Positions 1-11,271 of a DNA stretch of 64,000 bases are shown here, piece after piece. Origin of the DNA: Buddleja alternifolia (taxonomy: Eukaryota; Streptophyta; Magnoliopsida; Lamiales; Scrophulariaceae); contig CM033393.1 of assembly GCA_019426215.1 (NCBI GenBank), forward strand, positions 24,678,591-24,742,590. Reading direction: 5' to 3'. A program made the translations under genes and the position numbers. A model generated the notes under the pieces. It worked only from the letters and a program-made list of their open reading frames with translations. It searched no databases and had not been told where the DNA came from. Within the stretch, counting starts at the first letter, position 1. Each line of letters opens with the position of its first letter.

Positions 1-549
1 ACAACTTTTGTCCTTTTTCCTGAAAATCTGCTGCACAAAAGTTGGTGCTGCAGTCTGAGATAGTTGACAGTCCAATAGGGTGGCTTCTCCGTACGTCTGA
101 AAGTGCTTATCACATTTAATGCTCTTATCAGCATTTAATGCATTTGAATTAAATACCCGTTGGTACTTAATGCTTTGAGAATATTTGCATTAAACTCCTT
201 CTGGACTTAGAAATAAATTCAGGTGAAATTACTTCTGTCCCATAAGGAAACGCTTGATGTAGCTGGTCAATTGGACGCTTGGAAACTTTTATCTTCTTTC
301 AAAAATCAGGCGCTTGAGTCTTCGAAATTTACCACTGATAAACTCACTCAAAAATTATCAGACACTCAGCCTAAGACTACTTAGCCTAACAATCTAAAGT
401 AAAATAAAACAAAGCCTAATAAGCCTATTACAAAACTAACGCTTCAAAGCTTATACAAATTTTCTACTAAAATCAAACTTACATATTTTGGGGTCTAACA
501 CAAAGTCCTAATTGTCATCATCAAAACATCTAACATGAAATTCCTAACA
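1..549 (-). repeat. 3' LTR (partial) of the Sirevirus-like element
   Basis: Matches 12261-12809 base for base in length. Differences are mostly transitions. On the minus strand it opens TGTTAGGAA at 549, directly after the polypurine tract. The rest lies outside the window. Confidence 0.95.
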
Positions 550-563
550 ATTTTCCCCTTTTT
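550..563 (-). other. Polypurine tract of the Sirevirus-like element
   Basis: Reads AAAAAGGGGAAAAT on the minus strand, immediately before the TGTTAG start of the 3' LTR. This is the expected place and composition for the primer of plus-strand DNA synthesis. Confidence 0.85.
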
Positions 564-895
564 GATGATGGCAATACTTACTCTTTTATAGTTCAAGAGT
601 TAGACAGCCAAAAGTAAAAGTTAGCTTGATTAGATAACGTTAGTTAAAGTTAGTTACGCTTCAACGAGATGTTTCAACTGAAAAATGCATTTTATATATA
701 TCGAGAATTACAGGCATTTTTACAACTGAACAAGTGAAGATATAAGAGACAAGAATATAGATAATGTAAAATCAGAAATCTTTAATGTCTTGGTCTGACT
801 CTGTATCGCTTGGGCATTTCAGCTCGGATAGCTTCAGTCAGATTATCTTCCAAGGTCATCATTGCTTCATGATCTTTGTTGATTATGAGCTTGTT

Positions 896-3800
896 TTATT
901 TTTGTTGTCTCTTCTTGAAGGCAGTAAAATGATTGTCCCAGTCAGTTGGGTCAATACCGATATACCTTAGGTAGATTCGAAAAGCTTGGATGAAGTCAGT
1001 CATCTTCTTCTCTTCAGCTAAGATTCTTGGATCTGTAGGCTCTGGAATGGACGTTCTTTGAAGAGGGATGTCAAACTGTTCAAGCAGTGCTCTTGTAGGT
1101 ATTGGTAGATTTGGATATAACGCTCTAGGAGGATCCCTTAGCGTACTACGGGGCGCTCCAGATGTACTTTGAGCAGTTATCCAAGACGGAAGACGAAGCG
1201 CAGAAGTAGAAGTAAGCACTTGACGCTTAGGAGACGGAGGCTCTTCAGCTCTTGAACTAGACGCTTTCCTCTTTTCTACTTTCTTCTTCTTTTCCCCCTT
1301 ATTGCCATCATCAGACTTTAAGAAATGATCTGTGAGTAAATTGACCTGATGAGCAATCTGAGACATCTGTGATGTCATCCAGATGCTGGTCGAAGCGTTC
1401 CTGCAGAGCGAGAAGCTTGGCGCTGGTAGCATCATTTATAGAGGTCTCAAGGGTTTCAAGGCGCTTCTCAAGCTCTTCTTTCATGGCAAGTTGGATTGCT
1501 TGAGTGGCATCATGCATTTCTTGAAAATCTTGCTTGCACTCACCAACAGCCGCTTGAGCTGAACTACGCATATGAGCAATTTGGGCGCTCATTACGTGAG
1601 TTTCAATCTTTGCCAGATCGTCTTTAATCCAATGGAGAGATTCTTCGTTCTGAGTAGCGTGGGCGCTAATATTCTCCAAGACGGATTTGAGCAAAGGACC
1701 AAAAGATTGACTCTCATCTAAAGGAACCGGTCGCTTGAACCTTGATGAGTGTTTGAGAGAGTCAAAAGAAACTTGATGGGCTGGATCAAAAACAGTACCT
1801 CGAATGTCGAGAGACAGATCCTCAGCACTATCAACAGTAATAGGTGCAGAAGCGTCAGGAATATCCCCTGGTGGAGACGCTTGAACGAGTTCTTCAGCAG
1901 ACGCTGGAATACTTGTAACTGCAGACTTGAACGCTTCAGCTGATTTATCAGGCGCTTCCTCAAGCGTTAACTCTGGTTGACGAAAGTCATCGAATTGGAA
2001 GTTCCAGCGTGCTAGATCGGCATAAGAAGTGGATACAGAGTCCAAGAGTTCAGTGAGTCTGGTTCGGGAAATACAAGTACCGGAGATGTATGTGCGAAGG
2101 GAACTATCAATAGCCCTGATGTGCATTAGACCAATGATATCAAGCACATGATTTGGGAAGACTTTGGACGGCGCTTGAGCGATGGAGAAGAGTGAATCTG
2201 GACAGTATTGTCTGGAAAATCCAATCAAGCAATCAACATAGTACTCTTCAAGATATGGATAAAGTACTTGAGCCAGCTCTTGATTCCTTTCAAGCAGGGA
2301 GAGGACGAACTCATAGTGATCAAGTACCTCGCTGCGGATTGAAGGGAGCAGTGGATATCCTTTGAATGGACTGATTACTGAGCCGTTCCAAGATCTAAGA
2401 TTGGCAGTGAAGATCTTATCGAATAGAGAGACAGGATTCAAAATCTTCACCATCAGATTGAAGTTTTCTTCACAATGGCTTGGGGCAAAATTCAAGCACA
2501 AAACACCAGATGTACCACTGGAAGAGGCTTGAGCGTTGAACAGAAGAGGAATAGTGGAAAATCTGTGAAGCTCTTGACGCAAACACTGTTCTATTTGATG
2601 TCTAACAATTGGGAGCTTGAGAACAGGTCCGACTCTCTGTTGATGTTGCTTGAGGCAATACTTGGCGAACTGATGCTTCTTGTCATGCATGCCTATGCCG
2701 AAAAGATGGGGAGCTTGGACTAGCTCTGAGAAGGTATATTTGTGTCCCACATATGCTTCAACTCAGTTAACTTCATTTATGCAGAAGTCTGTGCCAGCAG
2801 TCACCATAGCGCGAATGCCTTCAAGATGAATATTTCTGATAGCTTCAAAACGATATCTATCAGGCTGATAGTTAGCATTCCAGATGCTTTCAAAATAGGC
2901 ATCAGCTTCAGTGTGAAGCAAGTCTATCAACGATTCGAGATGCTCACCGGCATGAGCAGCCTTATTCTTCCACAGACGAAGTGGACGGACTGATGCAAGA
3001 TTTTCAGGGCTATGAGCAGTCTGAGGGAAATGTGTGTAGCCTTTTCTGTTCAAGACTGACTCTGAAGGATTGAGAAAGCTAGGACGCAGAGGCTCATACA
3101 CACGAATGCTGTAATCCCTTAGGGCGAACCCGGTTGGCTTGCTGTGCCCATAATCCAGATAGTATGCTAAGTCCATGTCACATCTAGGAGTTCGGCCTCC
3201 TTGTCTGTCTTGTATGATGGCTTTGATTTGACTGTCAAAATCAATCAGTCGAGCAACATCATTCTCTGCAGCAATATATCTCTATTCGTTGTATCCTGCA
3301 GGAATGAAATCTTCTTCGAGCACTGGGGGCATATAATTGATTGAATGATCAATCGTCGTCAGCGGGTCGAGTTGGAAGAAGTGTCTAGGCGTTGGAACGT
3401 CTTCAGCATCGCTCTGACCTTCTGAGCGTGCCTCTGTTATAGCCTGAACAGGAGATGAAGTCTGAACTTCTGTAGCAGCAGGTTCCTCAGCTTCAATTGC
3501 AGCAACTTCTGCGGCAACATCTTTAGCGATAGTAACGACTTCGGTCAAGTCAACATCCAGAATGATATCAGTTGACGCTTCAGCAGCAGCTGGAACTATA
3601 GCTGAAAGAGAGGAACTATCTTCTATAAGAGCAGGATCTTCTACAGATGTAGGAAAAGAGATGTTGTGGGAAGAAATAAACTTACCCTGAGAACTTGTCT
3701 CAACAGCAATACTTTGAGCACTTGGCTCAACAGTAACTTGAGCGCTTGGCTCATCAATCTCAGGCTCTTCAGGAACGGGAGCAGCTCGACGCTTGCTAGT

Positions 3801-4883
3801 CCTGGAACGCTTGAAGATTTTCTTCACGTTGACTCCTTCAACAAGTTTAGGCGGTGGAGCTGGTGGATCAGCAGCTGGTTCTTCAAAGTCTATTTGTTTA
3901 ATGATCCCTTCCAGCTTCCATCTTTTGAGAGGTAACTTGTCCTCTGCATCCTCATCGGTTTCCTCATCAACCTTTTGAGAGAAGGCGACAAATTTAACTT
4001 TGTGTTTTCTGGGAGCCCTCTTCTTGGTTGCAGCCGGACGCTTCACAACTTCCTCTGGCACTGGACGCTCCGCTTCTTTATCGGATGCTTGACGTACTTC
4101 CAGACGCTCAGATAGTGGTTTGGCAGCACCACCAATTTTGGGAGGATTGAAGAGATTGTTCAAAATCCTTTTTCCCAGCAACTTGGTCTTATTCAACGGA
4201 AGACCAGAAGAATATACACACTGTGATTTGTATAAAAGGTCACTCAGGACAAGCCCATACGGTTTATTCGAGCCGCTTAAACAGCCCCGAAATCTTCTAA
4301 AAACGTACTCACTCCAGTTGATTTTGATGTTCAAGAGTATGGCAGTCATCATTTGGAATTGTACTGGGTTCACCTTATCAAAGGTTTCCACTCTGCCTTC
4401 TATGATCTTGCTGCAGAAATCAGCCAATAGCCGGTATTTGGACACCAGGTCTTTCTTTTCGAAATATTAAGTGTAGGGTACATCGTCGTATGCACTCATA
4501 GTTGTCCATGCTTCCTTGATCTGTTTTAAAGTAATAGAATCCAGTGCCTCACCCTTATTTGGGAGTTTGAAGTTCTCGGCAATGGAGGCAGCAGTCAGAG
4601 TGAATTCCTTGGGAGGCTCCTTCGAGGATAGAGGAATCAGACAAGAGATAGATTTCTTGTCCTCTGAAAGTTTGGCAGTCCTCCAGAAGGTATCCACTTC
4701 AGTTGGAAACAGATACGAGTATTGAGTCAAGAATGACTTGAGCCCAGCTTTGACGACCATATCCATCATATCTGTTAGATTGATCTGAGGTTACTCATAC
4801 AAAAATTTCCAGTCGACAACAAGGCCTTCAGTAACCTTGATGGTAGCTTCGGCAGAAGTAGACGAGGATTTCTTTGGTGCCAT
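896..4883 (-). pseudogene. Extra (env-position) ORF of the Sirevirus-like element, four stops and one frameshift
   Basis: Starts at ATG 4883-4881 (context AAAAATGGC) and stays in one frame down to about 1350, interrupted by four stop codons at 4793-4791, 4469-4467, 3284-3282 and 2765-2763. A frameshift near 1350 then moves to the frame ending at 896. The original product would be about 1,330 residues. Visible parts: an N-terminal globular region (FWRTAKLSEDKK; later FQMMTAILLNIKINW) of the kind seen in plant-transposon and envelope-like proteins; a long acidic, Ala/Pro/Glu-rich middle with basic patches (KRSRTSKRRAA); a second globular region around 2750-1990; a predicted coiled coil (about 1680-1350); and a basic tail (GEKKKKVEKRKASSS). 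No signal peptide or membrane segment was seen, so a true envelope role is unproven. It lies downstream of pol in the same sense, as in Sireviruses. Function not known. Confidence 0.75.
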
Positions 4884-5708
4884 TTTTAGTGAAAGAGATA
4901 AACTGAGATTTGCTTTTGCTTTTGAGAGAGAGAGAAAGTAAATTTGCAGAGATTTTTGAGTATGAGTAAATGAATTTTCTGCAAATTGTGTTTTAAATGA
5001 CAGAGGTTAATTTTTGAAACTTGTGTTCTCTTATCTCTGTAGGATTGACACACGTGTAAAGAGTTGTAATCTCAGCCATGAATTCATTAACCGCGGACGC
5101 GAGTTTTGTGTAATAGAGAGAAGTTACATTTGGTAATTCTCATATAAAGATTTGACATCCGAGTTAAAGTTTTAAAACGTTTGGCATTTTCAGAGTGTAA
5201 CGCATGCGCCTGTCTGTACACTGACACGTACACAAACACGTGCTATCTCTGAACCGTCATTTTGAAAAAGTTTTTAATTACCCTCCAGTTTGATGTGATA
5301 GAAGTGTGTGGATAGAGTACACAATAGACTGTTGAGTCTATCCACTACTTCAAGGAGCGTGTAAAAAGGTTTTATGCATGAATTTTTTTTAAAATCATTT
5401 TTATATTAAGTGTTGAATGGAATAGTTTCAACGCTTAATACCACTTATTGGAGACAATATGGACGCTTAAAGCTAAATTCCTTTTATGGTTTAGCGTCCA
5501 ACATATTACACAAAAGAATACTGAGCGTTGATGATCATGCCTCTGAAAGTTTTTGATCATTGACGCTTAGTTATGTTCAAGTATAATTTTAAGGTTCCCC
5601 CTAAATTTGATAACTTGTACCATTTGTTTTGTTTTGCAAAGAAAACTTTTAGACATAAACCAAGTGGATTCCCCCTAAATTGTATGTCTAATAAATGATG
5701 CTTGATGA
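4884..5708 (-). promoter_or_regulatory. Spacer between pol and extra ORF, possible internal promoter
   Basis: About 825 bases without coding signal. On the minus strand, just upstream of the extra ORF's ATG, are a TTTAAAA box (near 4990) and a CT-rich stretch (TTTCTCTCTCTCTC, near 4930) resembling a plant 5' leader. This suggests, but does not show, that the extra ORF had its own transcript. Several AACGCTT/AAGCGT motifs occur here too. Confidence 0.35.
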
Positions 5709-7541
5709 TTAGGCGTTTAAATCAATCATACCTAGTTCACTTCTCAAAGTGAGAAAGCGTTGTTCGTTGAGCGCTTTGGTGAAGATATCTGTCAATTGTT
5801 TGTCAGTTCCTATAAAATGCATGGAGATATCTTTCTTTTGAACATGGTCACGAAGGAAATGGTATCTAATGTCAATGTGTTTGGTTCTTGAATGAAGAAC
5901 AGGGTTTTGAGTCATGGCTAGAGCGCTTTGGTTATCACAATGAATGGGGGTTGGACCTAGGATTGTTCCATAATATCTAAGTTGTTGCCTCATCCATAAA
6001 ACTTGTGCACAACAACTTCCTGCAGCTACATACTCAGCTTCGGCTGTGGAGGTCGCTATGGATTGTGTTTTCTTGCTATGCCATGAAACTAACCTATCAC
6101 CTAGAAATTGACAAGTACCACTAGTACTTTTACGATCTATTTTGCAACCTGCAAAATCTGCATCTGAGTAACTGATTAGTTCAAAAGGAGAATCCCTAGG
6201 ATACCATAAGCCCACATTTTGTGTGCCTTTTAGGTATTTAAGGATTTTCTTGGCAGCAATTAGGTGTGACTCTTTAGGATCAGCTTGAAATCGTGAACAC
6301 ATGCATACCGAAAACATGATATCAGGTCTACTGGCAGTAAGATAAAGAAGTGATCCAATGATACCTCTATAATTAGTGATACCAACATTCTTTCCACTTT
6401 CATCTTTATCTAACTTAAGCGTTTGGCTCATTGGAATTTTTGAATATGATGTATTTTCCATACCAAATTTCTTAATCATGTCTCTCGTATATTTAGCTTG
6501 GTTAATAAATATTCCATTAGGGAGTTGTTTAACTTGTAATCCTAAGAAGAAAGTTAACTCACCCATCATGCTCATTTCAAATTGTTCTTGCATCATTTTC
6601 GAAAATTTCTCACACAGACGCTTGTTAGTAGAGCCAAATATGATATCAGCAACATAAATTTGGACTAAGAGAATATCTTCGTTATTGGTAATTTTAAATA
6701 ACGTTGTATCAACGCTACCTTTTGAAAAGCCTTTACCAATAAGAAAGATAGAGAGAGTGTCATACCATGCTCGGGGTGCTTGCTTAAGCCCATAAAGTGC
6801 TTTGTCTAGCTTGTACACCATACCCTTACCATGGTAGTTGAAGAATCCCGGTGGTTGCTCCACATATACTTCTTCTTGGAGTTTACCATTCAGGAAGGCA
6901 CTCTTCACGTCCATTTGATACACTGTAAACTTGTTAAACGCTGCATACGCTAGAAACATGTGGATTGCTTCAAGACGGGCGACAGGAGCGTATGTCTCAT
7001 CAAAGTCAATGCCCTCTTCTTGGCAATATCCTTGAGCTATGAGTCTGGCCTTGTTTCTTATTACAATGCCATTCTCATCCATCTTGTTTCTATAAACCCA
7101 TCTAGTTCCAATGACTCCTTGGTGAGTTGGTCTTGGTACTAGTGTCCAAACCTTACTACGCTCAAATCGATTAAGTTCTTCTTGCATGGCTTCAATCCAA
7201 CTTGGATCACTTAGCGCTTCATCCACTTTCTTAGGTTCCATCTGAGATAAAAAGCTTGTGAACATAGCCTCATTGAATGTAGAGGCTCTCGTTCTAACAG
7301 GCGCTCCAATATCTCCAATAATTTGCTCTGGTGGATGATCTCGCAGCCATAGTCTATCTGGTTGGATGGGGTTAAGAGATTGAACAGGCGCTTGGGGATC
7401 AGACGCTTGACTACCTTCTTGCGTAGGCGCTTCAAATTCATAATTCCTTGTTTGCTCTTGATGATCACTCTCTTCATGATCATCAGCATTTCTTATATAA
7501 TTATCCATAGTAATCTCACGAGTAATCTTAGGAGGTGGCAC
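5709..7541 (-). pseudogene. pol: Sirevirus-like pol: reverse transcriptase and RNase H
   Basis: An open 610-residue frame encoding the C-terminal half of a copia polyprotein. It copies element RNA into DNA (RT) and removes the RNA strand (RNase H). Copia RT landmarks are clear: [60 protein letters not shown] and [12 protein letters not shown]. RNase H landmarks are [36 protein letters not shown] and [11 protein letters not shown]. The catalytic YVDD box reads YVADIIFG (residue about 298; codon GCT at 6650-6648), so the first metal-binding Asp is replaced by Ala and RT activity is unlikely. The frame is readable upstream to about 7720, where one frameshift separates it from integrase. It ends in LGMIDLNA. 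Confidence 0.92.
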
Positions 7542-7705
7542 TGAGATCTCATCATCGTCGTCAGTATCTTCATCAATAGTAATCTTAGACGCTTGATGAC
7601 AAAGATCTTCAACTCCTACATCATTTATATGAACCTTACTCGGTTCTTGGTTAGCATCATCAAAAACATCATGAATAGATTCCTCAACCTTCGATTTGCC
7701 CTTGT

Positions 7706-8947
7706 TTAGGATGCGAAATTCTTCCCATTCTTGGCGTAGCCTAGAAAGATTCCCTCATCCGCTTTAGGATCAAATGTCTTTAGGCTTTGGGATCCATTAT
7801 TATGAATAAAGCACTTAGAACCAAAGACGTGAAAATATGAGACATTTGGCTTACGTCCCTTCCATAGTTCATATGGAGTTTTTCCATGCTGTTTGTTGAT
7901 CATGCAGCGATTTTGAGTGTAACACGCAGTGTTGATCGCTTCGGCCCAAAACCTAGGAGCAAGCTTGGATTCTGCTAACATTATCCTAGCGGCTTCCTTA
8001 AGCGTTTGGTTCCGGCGCTCAGCAACACCATTTTGTTGGGGAGTTCTGGGAGCTGAATACTCATGATGTATTCCTTTTTCTGCACAAAACTTCTCAACAA
8101 TCTTGTTAGAAAACTCAGTACCGTGATCACTTCTTATTCTTGCAACTTTAAGATCTTTCAATGTTTGAAGTTTTCGAATAAGCGTTGTTAACTTGTCACA
8201 TGTTTCATCTTTGGATGACAGAAATTCCACCCAAGTAAATCGAGAGAAATCATCTACTATCACCAAAGTATACTTTTTACTACTTACACTGGTTGTTTGA
8301 ACAGGTCCAAACAGATCCATGTGAAGTAGTTCAAGTATTCTAGAGGTAGATAGATGAGGTTTTCTCTTGAACGATGACTTAACTTGTTTACCCATTTGAC
8401 AAGCGTCACAAAGGCGATCCTTGTGAAATGGTCCATTTGGTAATCCCTCTACAAGATTTTGACTTATAAGCTGAGAGATTGTTTTAAAGTTGAGGTGGTT
8501 CATTTTTCTATGCCATAACCAACCCTTTTTAGATTCATTTTTAGCAACAAAGCATGTTGGGTTGTTATCAAGTGTTGAACCCCAATCTACCAAATATACG
8601 TTATTAGTTCTTTTTCCTTTCAATTTAGTAGACTTAGTCTTAGCGTCGTTTATATAGCAATAGTCACTTGAGAATATGACTTCAAAGCCTTTATCACAGA
8701 ATTGACTTATGCTTAATAAATTGTGCTTCAGACCCTCAACAAAATAAACATCACTTATCATGATGTTCCCCCTATGCACAGTACCTATACCTTTGGTTTT
8801 ACCTTTGGAGTTGTCACCAAATACAACCTGAGGACCATTGGCAGCTCGATAGTTGATCAGAAGATCCTTGGAACCAGTCATGTGCCTTGACGATCCACTA
8901 TCAAAGTACCAAACAGATGTATCGACTCTAGCTCTAGGTACCTGCAC
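7706..8947 (-). pseudogene. pol: Sirevirus-like pol: protease and integrase
   Basis: Begins with the aspartic protease motif WYFDSGSSRHMTG, followed by the GAG-pre-integrase zinc region (WLWHRKMNHLNF ... LCDACQMGKQVKSSF) and the integrase core. Catalytic Asp/Asp/Glu lie in LLHMDLFGPVQT, ARIRSDHGTEFSN and QQNGVAERRNQTLK. Protease matures the polyprotein; integrase inserts the cDNA. The frame ends at 7706 after [13 protein letters not shown], where a one-base shift separates it from the RT frame. About 140 bases upstream to the gag remnant are also broken. Confidence 0.92.
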
Positions 8948-9090
8948 TCAAGAAGGGAAGTTCTATTTCTGTTTAGGTACCCATTGTTGCTTGGGTCCTT
9001 TAACATTAGTAACATTCTCAGTTTGAATTAGAACTTTAGGAACCCATATTTGCCTAGTCTTCATTGTAGGAATATTGGCCTTTTTGGGTT

Positions 9091-11167
9091 TCACATTGTG
9101 ATGTGTGTGCTTTTTGGATGTATAATAATATCCACGATTATAATAATAGTCATAATCATAGTCATAATCATAATCATCATAGTATCGATAATATTATCTT
9201 GACTGTCTTGGATATTGACGCTGGTATTTCCTTGGCACTGGCTTGGGTTGCACTTTTGGTGCTGGACGCTTAGCACTTGATTCACAGTTGTCAGTCTTAT
9301 CTTTAACTTTTTGAGCGTTTGGATAAACCCGTCTTTGTGAATCATTTGCCTTAGTTTTACCCTTGCCTGAGTTAGTTTTGACTTTCTCATTTGGCCTCTT
9401 ACCATTGTCACTTGGTTCATTTTGAGTTTGACCTTGTGAACCTTTTTCAACAAAGATAACACCCTTTCCTTTGTTGTAACATTTGATTGATTAGATTGTT
9501 TACCGAGTTTATCGCATCCTAAATCGGTCTTCTCACCAAATAATCTGGTTACTTCAGTCACATTATCCAGCTGTCTAGAGGCTTTTGATGATGATGAGAT
9601 GAGCTGCTCTGATTTGGCAAGTCTAGCGATCAAATCAGCTTCTCTCTTGACTATTATATCAAGATCACCTTTTAATTGAATAACTTCACTCTCAAGCGAT
9701 TGGTTTTTCTCAATGCACTGTTGCTGAATTCGCAACTCTGCTCTGAGCGTTACTTTATCTTTAGTGAGTGATGAAATAATAGCGATATCATTTTGATATA
9801 TTTTGGCAGCTTCTTGACATTCATATAGTATTCTCTGACTTTGTCAAGTAATTCATCATAAGAAAGAGGAATTGATAATTCATTGATTACCTCAGGAGAC
9901 GCTTCATCATCTCTGGCCATGAGACATATGAGCGCTGAGTCATCTAATGGCTCATCATCATCACTACTTTCGCTGATGATTCTAAATCTTCAGGTGCGGA
10001 TGCGGGTTCTGATTCCGCTAGCAAACCTTGTTGCCGAAGGTTGCTCCTGAATTGGTTTCTATCCAAGTAATCCTGCCTTGAGGGCTTGGATACGTTTGGA
10101 TAAGGGCAATTTACCTGGTGGTGCCCTGGTTTTCTGCAATTATAACAAAGATTAGTTTTCATCTTTTGTTCATTTGATAACCTTGTAGTGTGTGGCTTTG
10201 AGACCACGGGTGCTGAGAGATTTTGAGTGGACGCTTGATATTGAACAGGCGCTGAGGGTGAAGGAGCAGAATACTGAGGCGCTTGGTACTGTTGTTGTAC
10301 TGGAGTGGGCGCTTGATATGAACTTTGTCCTTGATTATTGAAACCTTTTCCTTTCTTTTCATATCTCAAGAACTTCCTGAATTTATTTAGCAAAGCGAAC
10401 TCTTCTTCCTCATTGATATCTGAACTCTTTCCTTTATTACCCGATTTGCCCTTGATTGATGCAATAAGCGCTCCAGATTCAATCACTGGACTACTCACAA
10501 TATCACTGGCAGAATTCAACTCGAACTCAAATGCTTTTAGTTCTGAAAAGGCGTCTTCTGGAGTTAGAAGATCCAGCATACTTGATTCTCTCATAGCGGT
10601 TGTCTTCATCAAGAATTTACTTGGTAAGCTTCTAAAAATTTTGACCACCATTTCTCGGTTCTGTAAATTCATTCCCAACGATGTAAGTTCTGTAACTAGA
10701 GCTGTAAATCTTATATCCAATTGCTCTAACGTTTCATTGGGTAGCATCTTAAATCCATTAAACTTTTCCTTGGCAATGGAAAGTCTGTTTTCTTTGATTT
10801 GGGCTGAGCCACCACAAATCGTAGCCAACTTATCCCATATTTCTTTAGTAGTTTTGCAAGATTTGATTTTGTGAAATAAGTTGTCATTATCACCAATAGT
10901 CGTATATAGAGCGTTACGTCCAACATTGTCTAAGTTAGCTCTTCGGCGCTCATCTGGAGTCCATTCTTGTTTTGGTTTTTCAACGTAACCATCGGGAGTT
11001 TCTTCTGTGGCTCCAGGTGCTCTCGTGATAACTTTATATATTTTGATTGGCCCATCTAAAATAATATCGCACATGTCATCATCACATGAACAGAGATATG
11101 TAAATGCTTTGACTTTCCATGTGTCATAATTTGATTCGTTCAGCTTGGGAACTTTAGCAAATGCCAT
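9091..11167 (-). pseudogene. gag: Sirevirus-like gag
   Basis: The first 407 residues (11167-9944) are open: an N-terminal copia gag domain (MAFAKVPKLNESNYDTWKVK; later EIWDKLATICGGSAQIKENR), a Gln/Pro/Ala-rich linker, and one CCHC zinc knuckle (CYNCRKPGHHQVNC) for binding element RNA. Frameshifts follow near 9960, 9775 and 9480. The downstream part contains a coiled-coil stretch (IQQQCIEKNQSLESEVIQLK) and, in another frame near 9180-9120, an Asp/Tyr repeat. The start was chosen for ATG at 11167, about 90 bases after the primer-binding site and followed by the conserved gag opening. Gag would form the virus-like particle in the cytoplasm. Confidence 0.9.
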
Positions 11168-11257
11168 TTCTAAATTTTAAAAAGCAACTAGATTTTTGAA
11201 AGAAAATGATCTAATCAAGCAGTTATGCTTGGAAATTTTAAAATTTCAATTTTAACC

Positions 11258-11269
11258 GCTCTGATACCA
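11258..11269 (-). other. Primer-binding site, initiator tRNA-Met
   Basis: Reads TGGTATCAGAGC on the minus strand, two bases inside the 5' LTR. This is the standard plant copia match to the 3' end of initiator tRNA-Met. Confidence 0.95.
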
Positions 11270-11271
11270 CT

